Source of the DNA: DASWOJ01 sp036398775
Lineage (GTDB): Bacteria; Pseudomonadota; Alphaproteobacteria; Acetobacterales; Acetobacteraceae
DNA length: 32,621 bases
Assembly: GCA_036398775.1 (NCBI GenBank)
Contig: DASWOJ010000034.1
Span: 1 to 32,621 of the forward strand
Reading direction: 5' to 3'
Shown: in pieces, positions 17,078-25,036 of the stretch
How positions within the stretch are numbered: the first letter of the stretch is position 1
How the letters are laid out: every line of letters starts with the position of its first letter
Program-made: the position numbers and the translations under genes
The notes under the pieces: model-generated
What the model was told of the DNA's origin: nothing
Databases searched by the model: none
Seen by the model: only the letters and a program-made list of their open reading frames with translations

Positions 17078-18319
17078 CTACAGCCCGCGCCCCCGCTTGA
17101 TGACGCCCTCCCCGAACCGCCCCCGCAGCGCATCCACCGCCCGCTGCGCCGCCGCCCGCCGCGGCGCGTCGGGGTCCGCCAGGTCCGGCTGGTCCGCCAG
17201 CGTCCCCGGCAGCAGCGGACTGGCCCCAAGCCCGATCAGCCGGAACGCCGTCCCGTCCGCCTCACGCAGCAGCAGCGACCGCCCCGCGGCGAACAGGCTG
17301 TCCGGCAGCGCCGTCGGACCCGGCAGCCGGGCATTGCGCGTCCGGCTGGCAAAGCGGGCCGTCTTCAGCTTCAGCACCACGCCCCCGGCGCCGAACCCGC
17401 CCTCGCGCAGCCGCCGGGCCAGCTTCTCCGCCATCCGCCACAGGTGCTTCTCCAGCAGCGCCGGGTCGCACAGGTCGGTGTCGAAGGTGGTCTCGGCGCT
17501 GACCGACTTGGTGTCCCGGTCCGGATTGACCGCCCGCGCGTCCTCCCCACGGGCGCGGCGGGCCAGCGCAGGACCGTCATCACCCAGCCGCGCCTGGGCG
17601 GTGCGGTCGTCCAAGACCTGCAGGTGCATGAGGTGCGTCATGCCAAGCGCGTGCAATTTCCGCTCCTGTGCCGGCCCGACGCCAGGCAGCAGCCGGACAG
17701 GCTCAGGCCCCAGCACCGCCGCCGCCTCGCTGCCCAGCACCGCGAACCCGCGCGGCTTGTCCCGCCCGGCAGCCAGCTTGCTCAGCAGCCGGTTGCGCGC
17801 CAGCCCGACCGACACGGTGACGCCCACCTCCCGCTCCACCCGCAGCGCAAACCTCGCCAGCACCGCAGCCGGCGGAGCGCCGTGCAGCGCCTCGGTCCCC
17901 GACAGGTCCAGCACCGCCTCGTCAATCGAGAGCGGCTGCACCAGCGGCGTCAAATCCTGCATCAGGGTGCGTATGTGCCGGGCGGCGGCGGCATACTTCG
18001 CCATCTCCGGCCGGATCACCACCGCATCCGGACAGGCACGCAGCGCCTGCCACATCGGCATGGCGCTGCGCACCCCATGCATCCGTGCGACGTAGCACGA
18101 CGCAGCCACCACGCCCCGCACCCCGCCGCCGACGATCACCGGCTGCCCGGCAAGCTCCGGCCGGTCCCGCTTCTCCACGCTGGCAAAGAACGCGTCGCAA
18201 TCCACGTGCGCCACCGAAAGCGCGAACAGCTCGGGATGCCGCACCACCCGCCGCGATCCGCACGCAGGACAAACCGCCCCCGCCGGAACACCCCCGCAAT
18301 CCCTGCAAAGCGCCGCCAT
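17078..18319 (-). CDS. dinB: DNA polymerase IV (DinB) with N-terminal zinc-ribbon
   Basis: Y-family translesion polymerase, 413 residues. Before the catalytic core is a CRDC...CPAC segment (Cys5, Cys8, Cys17, Cys20) that looks like a small zinc ribbon. The palm then shows HVDCDAFFASVEKRD (Asp40, Asp42; steric-gate position Phe45) and LSIDEAVLDL (Asp133, Glu134), followed by the thumb LARNRLLSKLAAGRDKP and LLPGVGPAQERKL. The little-finger domain starts near residue 240. No clear clamp-binding peptide is visible at the C-terminus. The frame continues upstream to 18388 only through repeat-derived sequence, so 18319 was chosen. Confidence 0.92.
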   Translation of the reverse strand: MAALCRDCGGVPAGAVCPACGSRRVVRHPELFALSVAHVDCDAFFASVEKRDRPELAGQPVIVGGGVRGVVAASCYVARMHGVRSAMPMWQALRACPDAVVIRPEMAKYAAAARHIRTLMQDLTPLVQPLSIDEAVLDLSGTEALHGAPPAAVLARFALRVEREVGVTVSVGLARNRLLSKLAAGRDKPRGFAVLGSEAAAVLGPEPVRLLPGVGPAQERKLHALGMTHLMHLQVLDDRTAQARLGDDGPALARRARGEDARAVNPDRDTKSVSAETTFDTDLCDPALLEKHLWRMAEKLARRLREGGFGAGGVVLKLKTARFASRTRNARLPGPTALPDSLFAAGRSLLLREADGTAFRLIGLGASPLLPGTLADQPDLADPDAPRRAAAQRAVDALRGRFGEGVIKRGRGL

Positions 18320-18336
18320 CACCACAGCAGCAGCGT

Positions 18337-18378
18337 CCTGCCCCCTCTCCCTCCGGGAGAGGGCCGGGGTGAGAGAAG
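18337..18378 (+). repeat. Palindromic intergenic repeat, copy 6
   Basis: CTCTCCCTCCGGGAGAG core and GGCCGGGGTGAGAGAAG tail, immediately upstream of dinB (its start is at 18319). Paired with copy 7 in opposite orientation 71 bases away. Confidence 0.9.
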
Positions 18379-18449
18379 CCGCAAGCACCCCCTCCCGCCC
18401 ATGCTGGCGAGCGTCGGTTCCGCATCACCCCGGACAGCGCCAGCCGCCC

Positions 18450-18484
18450 ATCCCTCACCCCAACCCGGAGGGAAGGGGAGCAGG
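18450..18484 (-). repeat. Palindromic intergenic repeat, copy 7 (inverted, short)
   Basis: TCCCTCACCCCAACCCGGAG then GGAAGGGGAGCAGG: the reverse-oriented form with part of the core palindrome deleted. The dinB-ROK gap (18320-18533) holds only these two copies and spacer sequence. Confidence 0.75.
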
Positions 18485-18533
18485 CAGCCGCGTTCCGTCC
18501 CCGGCCGCCCCGCCCCAGCCGGCTCCCGGCCCG

Positions 18534-19424
18534 CTACCCCTCCAACGGCCACAGCCAAGCCGCCCCGCGCACGCCGCTGCTGTCGCCATGCCTATTCTTC
18601 ACGATCGGTGTCTCCGACACGTCGCTGAACGTATAGGCCCGCACCAGCGGCTGCACCTGCTCATACAGGTGCGCCATGTTGGACAGTCCGCCGCCCAGCA
18701 CCACGATGTCCGGGTCCAGCACGTTCACGATCACCGAAAGCCCCCGAGCCAGCCGGTCCACGTGCCGGTCCAGCGCCGCCTGCGCCGCCGCATCCCCCGC
18801 AGCCGCACGGGCACACAGCACGGCGGCGTTCGGCGCGTCGCCCGACCGTGCCAGGCCAGGACCGGCGAGGTAAAGCTCCAGGCACCCCTGCTGGCCGCAC
18901 CAGCAGCGGGGCAGGGGATACTCGTCCGCCTGCGGCTGCGGCAGGCAGGTGTGGCCCCACTCGCCGGCGATCCGGTTGCGCCCGCTCAGCACCTGGCCGC
19001 CCACCACCACCCCGCCGCCGCAGCCGGTGCCTATGATCACCCCGAACACGCAATGATGCCCGGCCCCGGCCCCGTCCGCCGCCTCGCTGAGCGCAAAGCA
19101 GTTGGCATCGTTCTCCACCCGCACCGGCCGGTCCAGCAGCGTCGCCAGGTCCTGGTCCAGCGGATGCCCGATCAACGCCTGGGTGTTGGCGTTCTTGACC
19201 AGCCCGGTCGCCGGGCTGATGACGCCGGGAATGCCGATGCCCACCGTTGCGCGCACGTCCAGCTCACGCTCCGCTCCCTCCACCATGCCGGCGATGGTGG
19301 TGACGATGCCGTCATACGTCCCCGGCGTGTCGGCCCGGCGGCGCAGCACGACCTCCCCCGCCGGGTCCAGCACCGCAACCTCGATCTTGGTGCCGCCAAG
19401 GTCCACGCCGATCCGATGTCTCAT
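18534..19424 (-). CDS. ROK-family sugar kinase
   Basis: A 296-residue ATP-dependent hexose kinase of the ROK family, acting on fructose, glucose, N-acetylglucosamine or a related sugar. The phosphate-1 loop is IGVDLGGTKIEVAVLD at the N-terminus. The sugar-binding region includes RVENDANCFALSE with the catalytic Asp, and IIGTGCGGGVVVGG binds ATP. The zinc site is HTCLP...CWCGQQGCLELYLAGPGL, matching the ROK GHT-x(n)-CxCGxxGCLE signature. The fructokinase/NagK (Mak-like) subgroup is most similar by layout. It starts 34 bases after the Uma2 gene and may share its transcript. Confidence 0.88.
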   Translation of the reverse strand: MRHRIGVDLGGTKIEVAVLDPAGEVVLRRRADTPGTYDGIVTTIAGMVEGAERELDVRATVGIGIPGVISPATGLVKNANTQALIGHPLDQDLATLLDRPVRVENDANCFALSEAADGAGAGHHCVFGVIIGTGCGGGVVVGGQVLSGRNRIAGEWGHTCLPQPQADEYPLPRCWCGQQGCLELYLAGPGLARSGDAPNAAVLCARAAAGDAAAQAALDRHVDRLARGLSVIVNVLDPDIVVLGGGLSNMAHLYEQVQPLVRAYTFSDVSETPIVKNRHGDSSGVRGAAWLWPLEG

Positions 19425-19458
19425 CCCGTCCTGTCCTGCCAGCCCTCAACCTTCCTTG

Positions 19459-19962
19459 TCAGTCCTCATAGAACTCTTCAAGGGCGAAGCCGATCCCGGG
19501 CGGGTCGAGCGTGATGGACCCGGCGGCGAGCACGCGCGTTTCGATGCCGCCATCGCCGCGCCGCTGGTGTTGCACCACCGCCCGGCGGTCCGCCCGCACG
19601 ACCAGGTAGTGCCGGAGGGACGGCACCTCCACGACCACGACCGGATTCGGCGCGGCAATCTCGTCGTCAGCCAGGCGCGGCCCGCCGTTGATCAGGGCAT
19701 CAGCCTCGTAATCCGTGTCGTCGTCCACCTCGACCGTCATGCCATCGCCCATTGCCTCGCATGGCAGGCCGGCAGCGGGCAGCGCCCGGTCAAAGGTGCG
19801 CCAAACCCGCATCTTCACACGCATATGGGCGGCGCGCTCCGCCGCCATCCTGACGACGACGCCGTCAACGCGCGCGTAGCGTCCGCGTGGCTGCGCATCG
19901 GCCCAGCGCCTGAACTCCGCGCGGCTCATCCGCAGGGAGGTGTCGGCGGCTTGGTGTCCCAT
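19459..19962 (-). CDS. Uma2-family (DUF820) protein lacking its catalytic core segment
   Basis: A 167-residue member of the Uma2/DUF820 family, which has a PD-(D/E)xK nuclease-like fold. Family features are FRRWADAQPRGRYARVDGVVVRM, HMRVKMRVWRTF, DYEADALINGGPRL and NPVVVVEVP, and the C-terminus GIETRVLAAGSITLDPPG. After VVVVEV the protein jumps directly to PSLRHYLVV. Relatives have about 20 more residues there (roughly LSPxTxxxDxxxKxxGYFxL), including the conserved Asp and Lys, so the predicted nuclease site is incomplete and the P of PD is Ala. The reading frame is otherwise intact. The start at 19962 has GGAGGAG about 6 bases upstream. The product is probably inactive as a nuclease. Confidence 0.8.
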   Translation of the reverse strand: MGHQAADTSLRMSRAEFRRWADAQPRGRYARVDGVVVRMAAERAAHMRVKMRVWRTFDRALPAAGLPCEAMGDGMTVEVDDDTDYEADALINGGPRLADDEIAAPNPVVVVEVPSLRHYLVVRADRRAVVQHQRRGDGGIETRVLAAGSITLDPPGIGFALEEFYED

Positions 19963-20078
19963 ATCGCTCCTCCAAACGGACCAGGCGCCCGGGACGCCCA
20001 TGCAGGCACGTCAGCATCTCCTACATGCGCCGCCGCCACGGCTTGCTCAAGCGCCATCCCTCCTGGGATACTGCCGCC

Positions 20079-20327
20079 ATGACCGACACCCCCGACGCCA
20101 CCCTGGACGTGAAGGGCATGACATGCCCCCTGCCAGTCCTGCGCGCCAACCGCGCCCTGCGCGGAATGCCTCCCGGCGCCGTGCTGCGCGTGCTGGCGAC
20201 CGACCGCGCCGCCGTCGCCGACTTCGCCGCCTTCTGCGGCGAAACCGGCCACGCCCTCCTGCACCAGGACGAGCAGGACGGCGTGCTCGGCTTCACCATC
20301 CGCCGGCGCGCGGAGGACCCGGCGTGA
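20079..20327 (+). CDS. tusA: TusA-family sulfurtransferase
   Basis: An 82-residue protein with the defining motif DVKGMTCPLPVLRANRAL, where the Cys-Pro at residues 16-17 carries the persulfide. TusA proteins relay sulfur for tRNA thiolation, molybdenum cofactor or sulfur oxidation; which applies here cannot be told. A second region, GAVLRVLATDRAAVADFAAF, fits the family's helix-strand pattern. No good ribosome site precedes the ATG. Its TGA stop overlaps the GTG start of the next gene, so the two are translationally coupled. Confidence 0.88.
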   Translation: MTDTPDATLDVKGMTCPLPVLRANRALRGMPPGAVLRVLATDRAAVADFAAFCGETGHALLHQDEQDGVLGFTIRRRAEDPA

Positions 20328-21259
20328 CTCCCGTCGCCCTCTTCACCCACCCTGCCGGCCTGGGCCACGACACCGGGCCGGGCCACCCGGAATGCCCGGA
20401 CCGCCTGCGCGCCGTCCTGCAGGCCCTGGAACACCCGGACTTCGTCTCCCTGCTGCGCGAAACCGCGCCGGAGGCGACCGTCGAGCAGCTTGAACGCGCC
20501 CACCCCCCCGAATACGTCCGCGCCATCCTGGCCATCCAGCCCCCGGTCGGCGACTTCATGCAGTTGGACGGCGACACGCTCATGAGCCACGGCAGCCACG
20601 ACGCCATCCTGCGCGCCGCCGGCGGAGCGGTCGCTGCGGTGGACGCGGTCATGGAGGGCTGGGCCGGCGCCGCCTTCGCCGCCGTGCGCCCGCCAGGCCA
20701 CCACGCCGAACGGGCGCGGCCAATGGGGTTCTGCCTGTTCAACGGCGCCGCCGTCGCCGCCTTGCACGCCCGGGCGCGCTGGGGCCTGCGCCGGGTCGCG
20801 GTGGTGGACTTCGACGTGCACCACGGCAACGGCACCCAGGACATCTTCCAGCGCGACCCCGACCTCATGTACGTCAGCAGCCACCAATCGCCCTGCTACC
20901 CCGGCACCGGCGCAGCAAACGAGCGCGGAGTCGCCAACAACGTGCTCAACCTGCCGCTGCCGCCCGGCACCGCCGGACCCGGCTTCCGCGCGGCATGGGA
21001 GCGCGAGGGCCTGCCGGCGCTGCGGGACTTCGCGCCGGAGCTGCTGATCGTCTCCGCCGGATTCGACGCCCACCGCGCCGACCCGCTGGCGGACCTGCAC
21101 CTGGAAACCGAGGACTTCGGCTGGATGACCGACCAGCTCCTGGCCGTGGCGGACGCGCACTGCGGCGGCCGGCTCGTGTCCATCCTGGAGGGCGGCTACG
21201 ACCTGCGGGCGCTCGCGGCGTCCGCCGCCTTGCACGTCCGCCGGCTGATGCGGCAATAG
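20324..21259 (+). CDS. Histone-deacetylase-like (class II) zinc hydrolase
   Basis: A 311-residue protein of the arginase/deacetylase fold; bacterial members deacetylate acetylated amines, polyamines or lysines. It has the complete active site: VRPPGHHAE (His126, His127), VDFDVHHGNGTQD (Asp164 and His166 as zinc ligands), SAGFDAHRADPL (Asp248) and EGGYDL near the end. The start is GTG at 20324, supported by GGAGGA at 20311-20316 and by overlap with the tusA stop (GTGA). The frame is open further upstream but only antisense to tusA. It leads the xseB-ispA cluster, as in many Rhodospirillales. Confidence 0.9.
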   Translation: MTPVALFTHPAGLGHDTGPGHPECPDRLRAVLQALEHPDFVSLLRETAPEATVEQLERAHPPEYVRAILAIQPPVGDFMQLDGDTLMSHGSHDAILRAAGGAVAAVDAVMEGWAGAAFAAVRPPGHHAERARPMGFCLFNGAAVAALHARARWGLRRVAVVDFDVHHGNGTQDIFQRDPDLMYVSSHQSPCYPGTGAANERGVANNVLNLPLPPGTAGPGFRAAWEREGLPALRDFAPELLIVSAGFDAHRADPLADLHLETEDFGWMTDQLLAVADAHCGGRLVSILEGGYDLRALAASAALHVRRLMRQ

Positions 21260-21293
21260 GAACGGCCGACACACCCTGCAACAGGACTCCACT

Positions 21294-21524
21294 ATGGCGG
21301 ACGACATCACCGGCCTCTCATTCGAGGACGCGCTGGCCCAGTTGGAGGTCATCGTGCGCGACCTGGAAAAAGGCCAGTTGAAGCTGGAGCAGGCCATCAC
21401 CGCCTATGAGCGCGGCGCCCTGCTGCGCAAGCACTGCGAGGACAAGCTGCGCGAGGCCGACGACCGCGTCCGCGTCATCGTCGAGCGCGCGGACAACACC
21501 TTGGGCCTGAAGGCGGAGGGCTGA
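21294..21524 (+). CDS. xseB: Exodeoxyribonuclease VII small subunit
   Basis: A 76-residue helical protein with the signature LSFEDALAQLEVIVRDLEKGQLKLEQAITAYERG, split here as FEDALAQLEVIVRDLE and LEQAITAYERG. It binds the large subunit XseA to degrade single-stranded DNA. The large subunit is not in the window. Its stop TGA overlaps the ispA start as ATGA-type coupling (21522-21526), an arrangement found widely in proteobacteria. Confidence 0.95.
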   Translation: MADDITGLSFEDALAQLEVIVRDLEKGQLKLEQAITAYERGALLRKHCEDKLREADDRVRVIVERADNTLGLKAEG

Positions 21525-22429
21525 TGGCCGACATCCTCGAACGCGCCGACATACGCACGGCCCTGGCCGGACATGCCGCGGCGGTGGAAGCGGCGCTGGA
21601 CAACCTGCTGCCCCTGCCCGAGGGCCACGAGCAGCGGCTGCTGCAGGCGATGCGCTACGCGGCCCTGGGCGGCGGCAAGCGGCTGCGCGGCTTCCTGGTG
21701 ATGGAGGTATCCTCCCTGTTCGGCGTCGCCGAGACCAGCGCCTCGCGCGTGGCGGCATCGGTGGAGATGCTGCACGCCTACAGCCTCGTGCACGACGACC
21801 TGCCGGCGATGGACGACGACGACGTGCGGCGGGGACAGCCCAGCACCCATAAGCAGTTCGACGAGGCAACGGCGATCCTCGCCGGCGACGCGCTGCAGGC
21901 CCTGGCCTTCGAGCTGCTGGCCGATCCGGACACCCATTCCGACCCGCAGGCCAGGTGCGAGCTGGTGTTGGCCCTGGGCCTGGCCTCCGGCGCGCGCGGC
22001 ATGGCCGCCGGCCAGATGATAGACATGGCGACGGAGGGCCAGGTGCTGACGGCGGTCGAGGTCGGGCGCCTGCAGGCCCTCAAGACCGGCCGCCTGATCC
22101 AATACAGCGCGGAGGCCGGCGCTATCCTCGGCCGCGCCGCGCCGCCGCTGCGGGCCCACATCGCGGCATACGGCCGCGACCTCGGCGCCGCGTTCCAGAT
22201 CGCCGACGACGTGCTGGACGCCGTGGGCACCACCGAAGGCATCGGCAAGACCGCCGGCAAGGACGAGGCCGCAGGCAAGGCGACCCTGGTGGCGCTCCTG
22301 GGCGTGGACCGCGCGCGAACCCAGGCCGAAGCGCTGGCAACCCAGGCAGCCAGCCACCTGCAGGCATTCGGCGACCGCGCCGACCGCCTCCGCGCCCTGG
22401 CCGCCTATGTCGTCGCCAGGGAAAATTAA
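21524..22429 (+). CDS. ispA: Farnesyl diphosphate synthase (short-chain polyprenyl synthetase)
   Basis: Condenses isopentenyl diphosphate with allylic diphosphates to give farnesyl diphosphate. The 301-residue protein contains GGGKRLRGFL, the first aspartate-rich motif DDLPAMDDDD (residues 91-100), LKTGRLIQYSAEAG and the second motif FQIADDVLD (Asp228, 229, 232). The two extra residues within the first motif are typical of bacterial type II FPP synthases. The start overlaps the xseB stop. The next isoprenoid gene usually found here, dxs, is missing. Confidence 0.94.
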   Translation: MADILERADIRTALAGHAAAVEAALDNLLPLPEGHEQRLLQAMRYAALGGGKRLRGFLVMEVSSLFGVAETSASRVAASVEMLHAYSLVHDDLPAMDDDDVRRGQPSTHKQFDEATAILAGDALQALAFELLADPDTHSDPQARCELVLALGLASGARGMAAGQMIDMATEGQVLTAVEVGRLQALKTGRLIQYSAEAGAILGRAAPPLRAHIAAYGRDLGAAFQIADDVLDAVGTTEGIGKTAGKDEAAGKATLVALLGVDRARTQAEALATQAASHLQAFGDRADRLRALAAYVVAREN

Positions 22430-22431
22430 GG

Positions 22432-22486
22432 CTTCCTCCCCCCTCTCCCTCCGGGAGAAGGCCGGGGTGAGGGAAACCGCAAGCAC
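22432..22486 (+). repeat. Palindromic intergenic repeat, copy 8
   Basis: CTCTCCCTCCGGGAGAAG core and GCCGGGGTGAGGGAAACC tail, directly after the ispA stop. Same orientation as copy 9, unlike the inverted pairs elsewhere. Confidence 0.88.
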
Positions 22487-22579
22487 GACCCGATCCCTCC
22501 CAGGCATTCCAAGGCCCATACCCAACCCATACCCCCGCCAGCACCGCCACCCCAAGCAGTCACCTTCCAGAAGCCGGAC

Positions 22580-22622
22580 CCCCTTCCCCCTCTCCCTCCG
22601 GGAGAGGGTCGGGGTGAGGGGG
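22580..22622 (+). repeat. Palindromic intergenic repeat, copy 9
   Basis: CTCTCCCTCCGGGAGAG core with GGTCGGGGTGAGGGGG tail, 93 bases after copy 8. The two direct copies occupy much of the 278-base ispA-tlyA spacer. Confidence 0.9.
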
Positions 22623-22707
22623 CCTTCCTCGCGGCCCAGCGCAAAAACCGCGCCGTCACCCAGCATCGCCCAGGAAAACCCCATCCTCTCCCCCACCACC
22701 ATCCCCC

Positions 22708-23445
22708 ATGCCCAAACGGCGCGCTGACCAGCTCCTCGTGGACCGCGGCCTGGCCGAAAGCCGCACCCGCGCCCAAGCATTGATCCTGGCAGGCAAGGTC
22801 TGGTCCGGAGACCGCCGGGTGGCCAAGGCCGGCGACCCCATGCCCGAAGACGCGGCGCTGGAGGTGCGCGGCCAGGACCACCCTTGGGTGTCCCGCGGCG
22901 GCCTGAAGCTCGACCACGCCGTGCAGGCGTTCGGACTAAGGCCGGAGGGCCTGACCTGCCTGGACGTCGGCGCCTCGACCGGCGGCTTCACCAACGTCCT
23001 GCTGCACCACGGCGCCGGTCGCGTCCACGCGGTGGACGTCGGCCACGGCCAGCTCGCCTGGTCCCTGCGGACCGACCCGCGCGTGGTCGTCCACGAACGG
23101 ACCAACGCCCGCTACCTGACGCAGGAACAGGTGCCGGACCCGGTGCAGGCCCTGGTCTGCGACGCCAGCTTCATCGGCCTGCAAACCCTGCTGCCGGCGC
23201 CGCTGGCCCTCTGCACCCCCGGCGCCTGGGCAGTGGCGCTCATAAAACCGCAGTTCGAGGCCGGCCCAAGCCAGGTCGGCAAGGGCGGCGTGGTGCGCGA
23301 CGGCGGCATCCACCGTGCCGTCTGCGCCCGGGTGCGGGACTGGTGGGCCGGCCTGCCAGGCTGGACGGTGCTGGGGATCGCCGACAGCCCGATCACCGGG
23401 CCGGAGGGCAACAAGGAGTTCCTGATCGCAGCCCGGCTAAAGTAG
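22708..23445 (+). CDS. tlyA: TlyA-family rRNA 2'-O-methyltransferase
   Basis: A 245-residue protein with an N-terminal S4 RNA-binding domain (KRRADQLLVDRGLAESRTRA and LILAGKVW) and an FtsJ-type methyltransferase domain (WVSRGGLKLDHA, LDVGASTGGFTNVLL, ALIKPQFEAGPSQVGKGG). TlyA methylates ribosomal RNA; some homologues are also called haemolysins. The ATG at 22708 matches the family start MPKxRADQLLVxRG, although no ribosome site is visible, only CCCCCACC tracts. Its last bases overlap the end of the phospholipase-D-like gene on the opposite strand by 9. Confidence 0.92.
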   Translation: MPKRRADQLLVDRGLAESRTRAQALILAGKVWSGDRRVAKAGDPMPEDAALEVRGQDHPWVSRGGLKLDHAVQAFGLRPEGLTCLDVGASTGGFTNVLLHHGAGRVHAVDVGHGQLAWSLRTDPRVVVHERTNARYLTQEQVPDPVQALVCDASFIGLQTLLPAPLALCTPGAWAVALIKPQFEAGPSQVGKGGVVRDGGIHRAVCARVRDWWAGLPGWTVLGIADSPITGPEGNKEFLIAARLK

Positions 23446-24735
23446 CGTCTCCACCAGCTTCGCCCTGATCTCCTGCACCCGCTCGCCCAAACCCCGGCGC
23501 CGCCAAGCCTCAAGGGTGATCGTATGCGACGCCTTCACGTCGTCGGCGAACATCGCTTCCATCGCCCCGCCGAACTCCGCCCCAAGGATCATCGCGTCAA
23601 TCTCGTTGTTCCAGACGGTGCTGCGCCAATCCAGGTTGGACGACCCGACGGCGGACCAGGCGCCATCCACCACCGCCGTCTTGGCGTGCAGGATACGCCC
23701 CTGGCGCTCGTGTATCTTCACCCCGGCCGCCAGCAACCTGCCATACCCCGCCCGGCCCGCGGCAACCGCGGCGCCGCTGTCGCTCTGCCCCGGCACCACA
23801 AGCTGCACGTCCACCCCGCGCCGGGCCGCATCCATCAGCGCCCGAGCCAAATCAGGCGTCGGCACGAAGAACCCGGTCGTCAGGTGGACCGACCGCTGCG
23901 ACAGGGTGATGGCAGCGAGCAGCGTGCGGTAGATCAGCGGCTCGCCGTTGTCAGGCGCGCCGTCTATCGCCTGCACCACCGTCGTCCCCGGCTGGGTGGC
24001 CGGCGTCGGCGGCGGCTCAGCAAGGACAGGACCGTGCTGCTGCCGCCAGGTTTCCATGAAGTAATGCTCGAACTGCGCCACCACGGGACCCTCGATCCGC
24101 ACATCGGTGTCGCGCCAGGCCTGCTGCCCCGGCTCGGTGCCGCGGGGCTTGGGCGTGTTCTCATACACCGCGCTGATGTTCACCCCGCCAGTGACCGCGA
24201 CCCGCCCGTCCACGCACAGCAGCTTGCGGTGGTCGCGCTTGTTCAGCTCCACCGGCACGCGCCCGTTCGGGCGCAGCGGGTTGAACTCCAGCACCCGCAC
24301 GCCCCCCTTGCGCAGCCGGTCGAACAGGGCGGCCGGCGTGCCGACGGCGCCCCAGGCGTCATAAATCAGGTTCACCTCGACGCCCCGGCTGGCCGCCGCA
24401 AGCAAGATGTCCGAGAACTCGCCGCCCGCAGCCTCGTCGAACTCGTAGCTCTCCATGTCTATGCGCGTGCGGGCTGACCGTATCGCCTCCTGCAATGCGG
24501 CAAAGCTGGCGGGTCCGTCGCGCAGCAGCTCCACCTGGTTGCCGCCCAGGAAAGGCACGCCGGCAAACCGTTCGCCCTGCTGGCGCATCAGGTCCAGGCT
24601 GCGCGCCGGGTCGGCGCCGGCCTTGGCTTGCAGCAGGTCGGGGCTGACCCCAGGGGCAGGGGCGCTGACGCAGGCAGCCAGCAGCGCTGCGATGAGCAGG
24701 GACGCAAAGCACGGAGTTTTGGACATGATTCGCAT
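23437..24735 (-). CDS. Phospholipase D/cardiolipin-synthase-like lipoprotein
   Basis: A 432-residue protein of the PLD superfamily with a lipoprotein signal peptide (LLIAALLAAC, Cys22). Both catalytic HKD motifs are present: HRKLLCVDGRVAVTGGVNIS in the first half and HAKTAVVDGAWSAVGSSNLD in the second, and both are followed by the usual G-x-x-N region. ClsC-type cardiolipin synthases have this layout, but a phospholipase role is equally possible. Starts at 24735 (MRIMSK) and 24726 (MSKTP) both give the signal peptide. A TTGACA on this strand at 24756-24751 is too close to either start to be an ordinary -35. Confidence 0.85.
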   Translation of the reverse strand: MRIMSKTPCFASLLIAALLAACVSAPAPGVSPDLLQAKAGADPARSLDLMRQQGERFAGVPFLGGNQVELLRDGPASFAALQEAIRSARTRIDMESYEFDEAAGGEFSDILLAAASRGVEVNLIYDAWGAVGTPAALFDRLRKGGVRVLEFNPLRPNGRVPVELNKRDHRKLLCVDGRVAVTGGVNISAVYENTPKPRGTEPGQQAWRDTDVRIEGPVVAQFEHYFMETWRQQHGPVLAEPPPTPATQPGTTVVQAIDGAPDNGEPLIYRTLLAAITLSQRSVHLTTGFFVPTPDLARALMDAARRGVDVQLVVPGQSDSGAAVAAGRAGYGRLLAAGVKIHERQGRILHAKTAVVDGAWSAVGSSNLDWRSTVWNNEIDAMILGAEFGGAMEAMFADDVKASHTITLEAWRRRGLGERVQEIRAKLVETLL

Positions 24736-25036
24736 ATTGGAACGGACTTATGTCAAGATTCCGTCCGCGCCTCACGCCATGAAATCCTGGCACCGGTTAT
24801 GTTTGGTCATGCCGCCCGCCCGGACCAGCCCTGGCGTCCGGCCTGCCTGCCCTATCGGACACCCATCCGCGGCCCCGCTTAGCCAACCCGCACGGGTTCA
24901 GGCCTGGTCCTCGGCGCAGCTTGACCCGGTATGGACTGCAGCACGTTTGCCGACGGCCATGCTCCAGCAGCCACCGAAAGCCGCCCATGGCTTAACGGCT
25001 GGCACCCGCTCCGCCGCCCCGGGCGGAAGGCCGCCG
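24736..25036. other. Gene-free spacer upstream of the PLD gene
   Basis: About 300 bases of ordinary GC content between the PLD gene start and the end of the 43-residue gene, both read leftwards. No supported reading frame, repeat or clear hairpin was seen. Confidence 0.5.

Noticed and set aside
16646..18628. A 660-codon open frame on the plus strand
   Set aside because: It is antisense to dinB and the lipoprotein gene, very rich in Arg, Pro and Gln, and shows no domain; it is a by-product of high GC content.
24751..24756. TTGACA on the minus strand as -35 box of the PLD gene
   Set aside because: Only about 15 bases separate it from the first start codon, leaving no room for a -10 box and leader.
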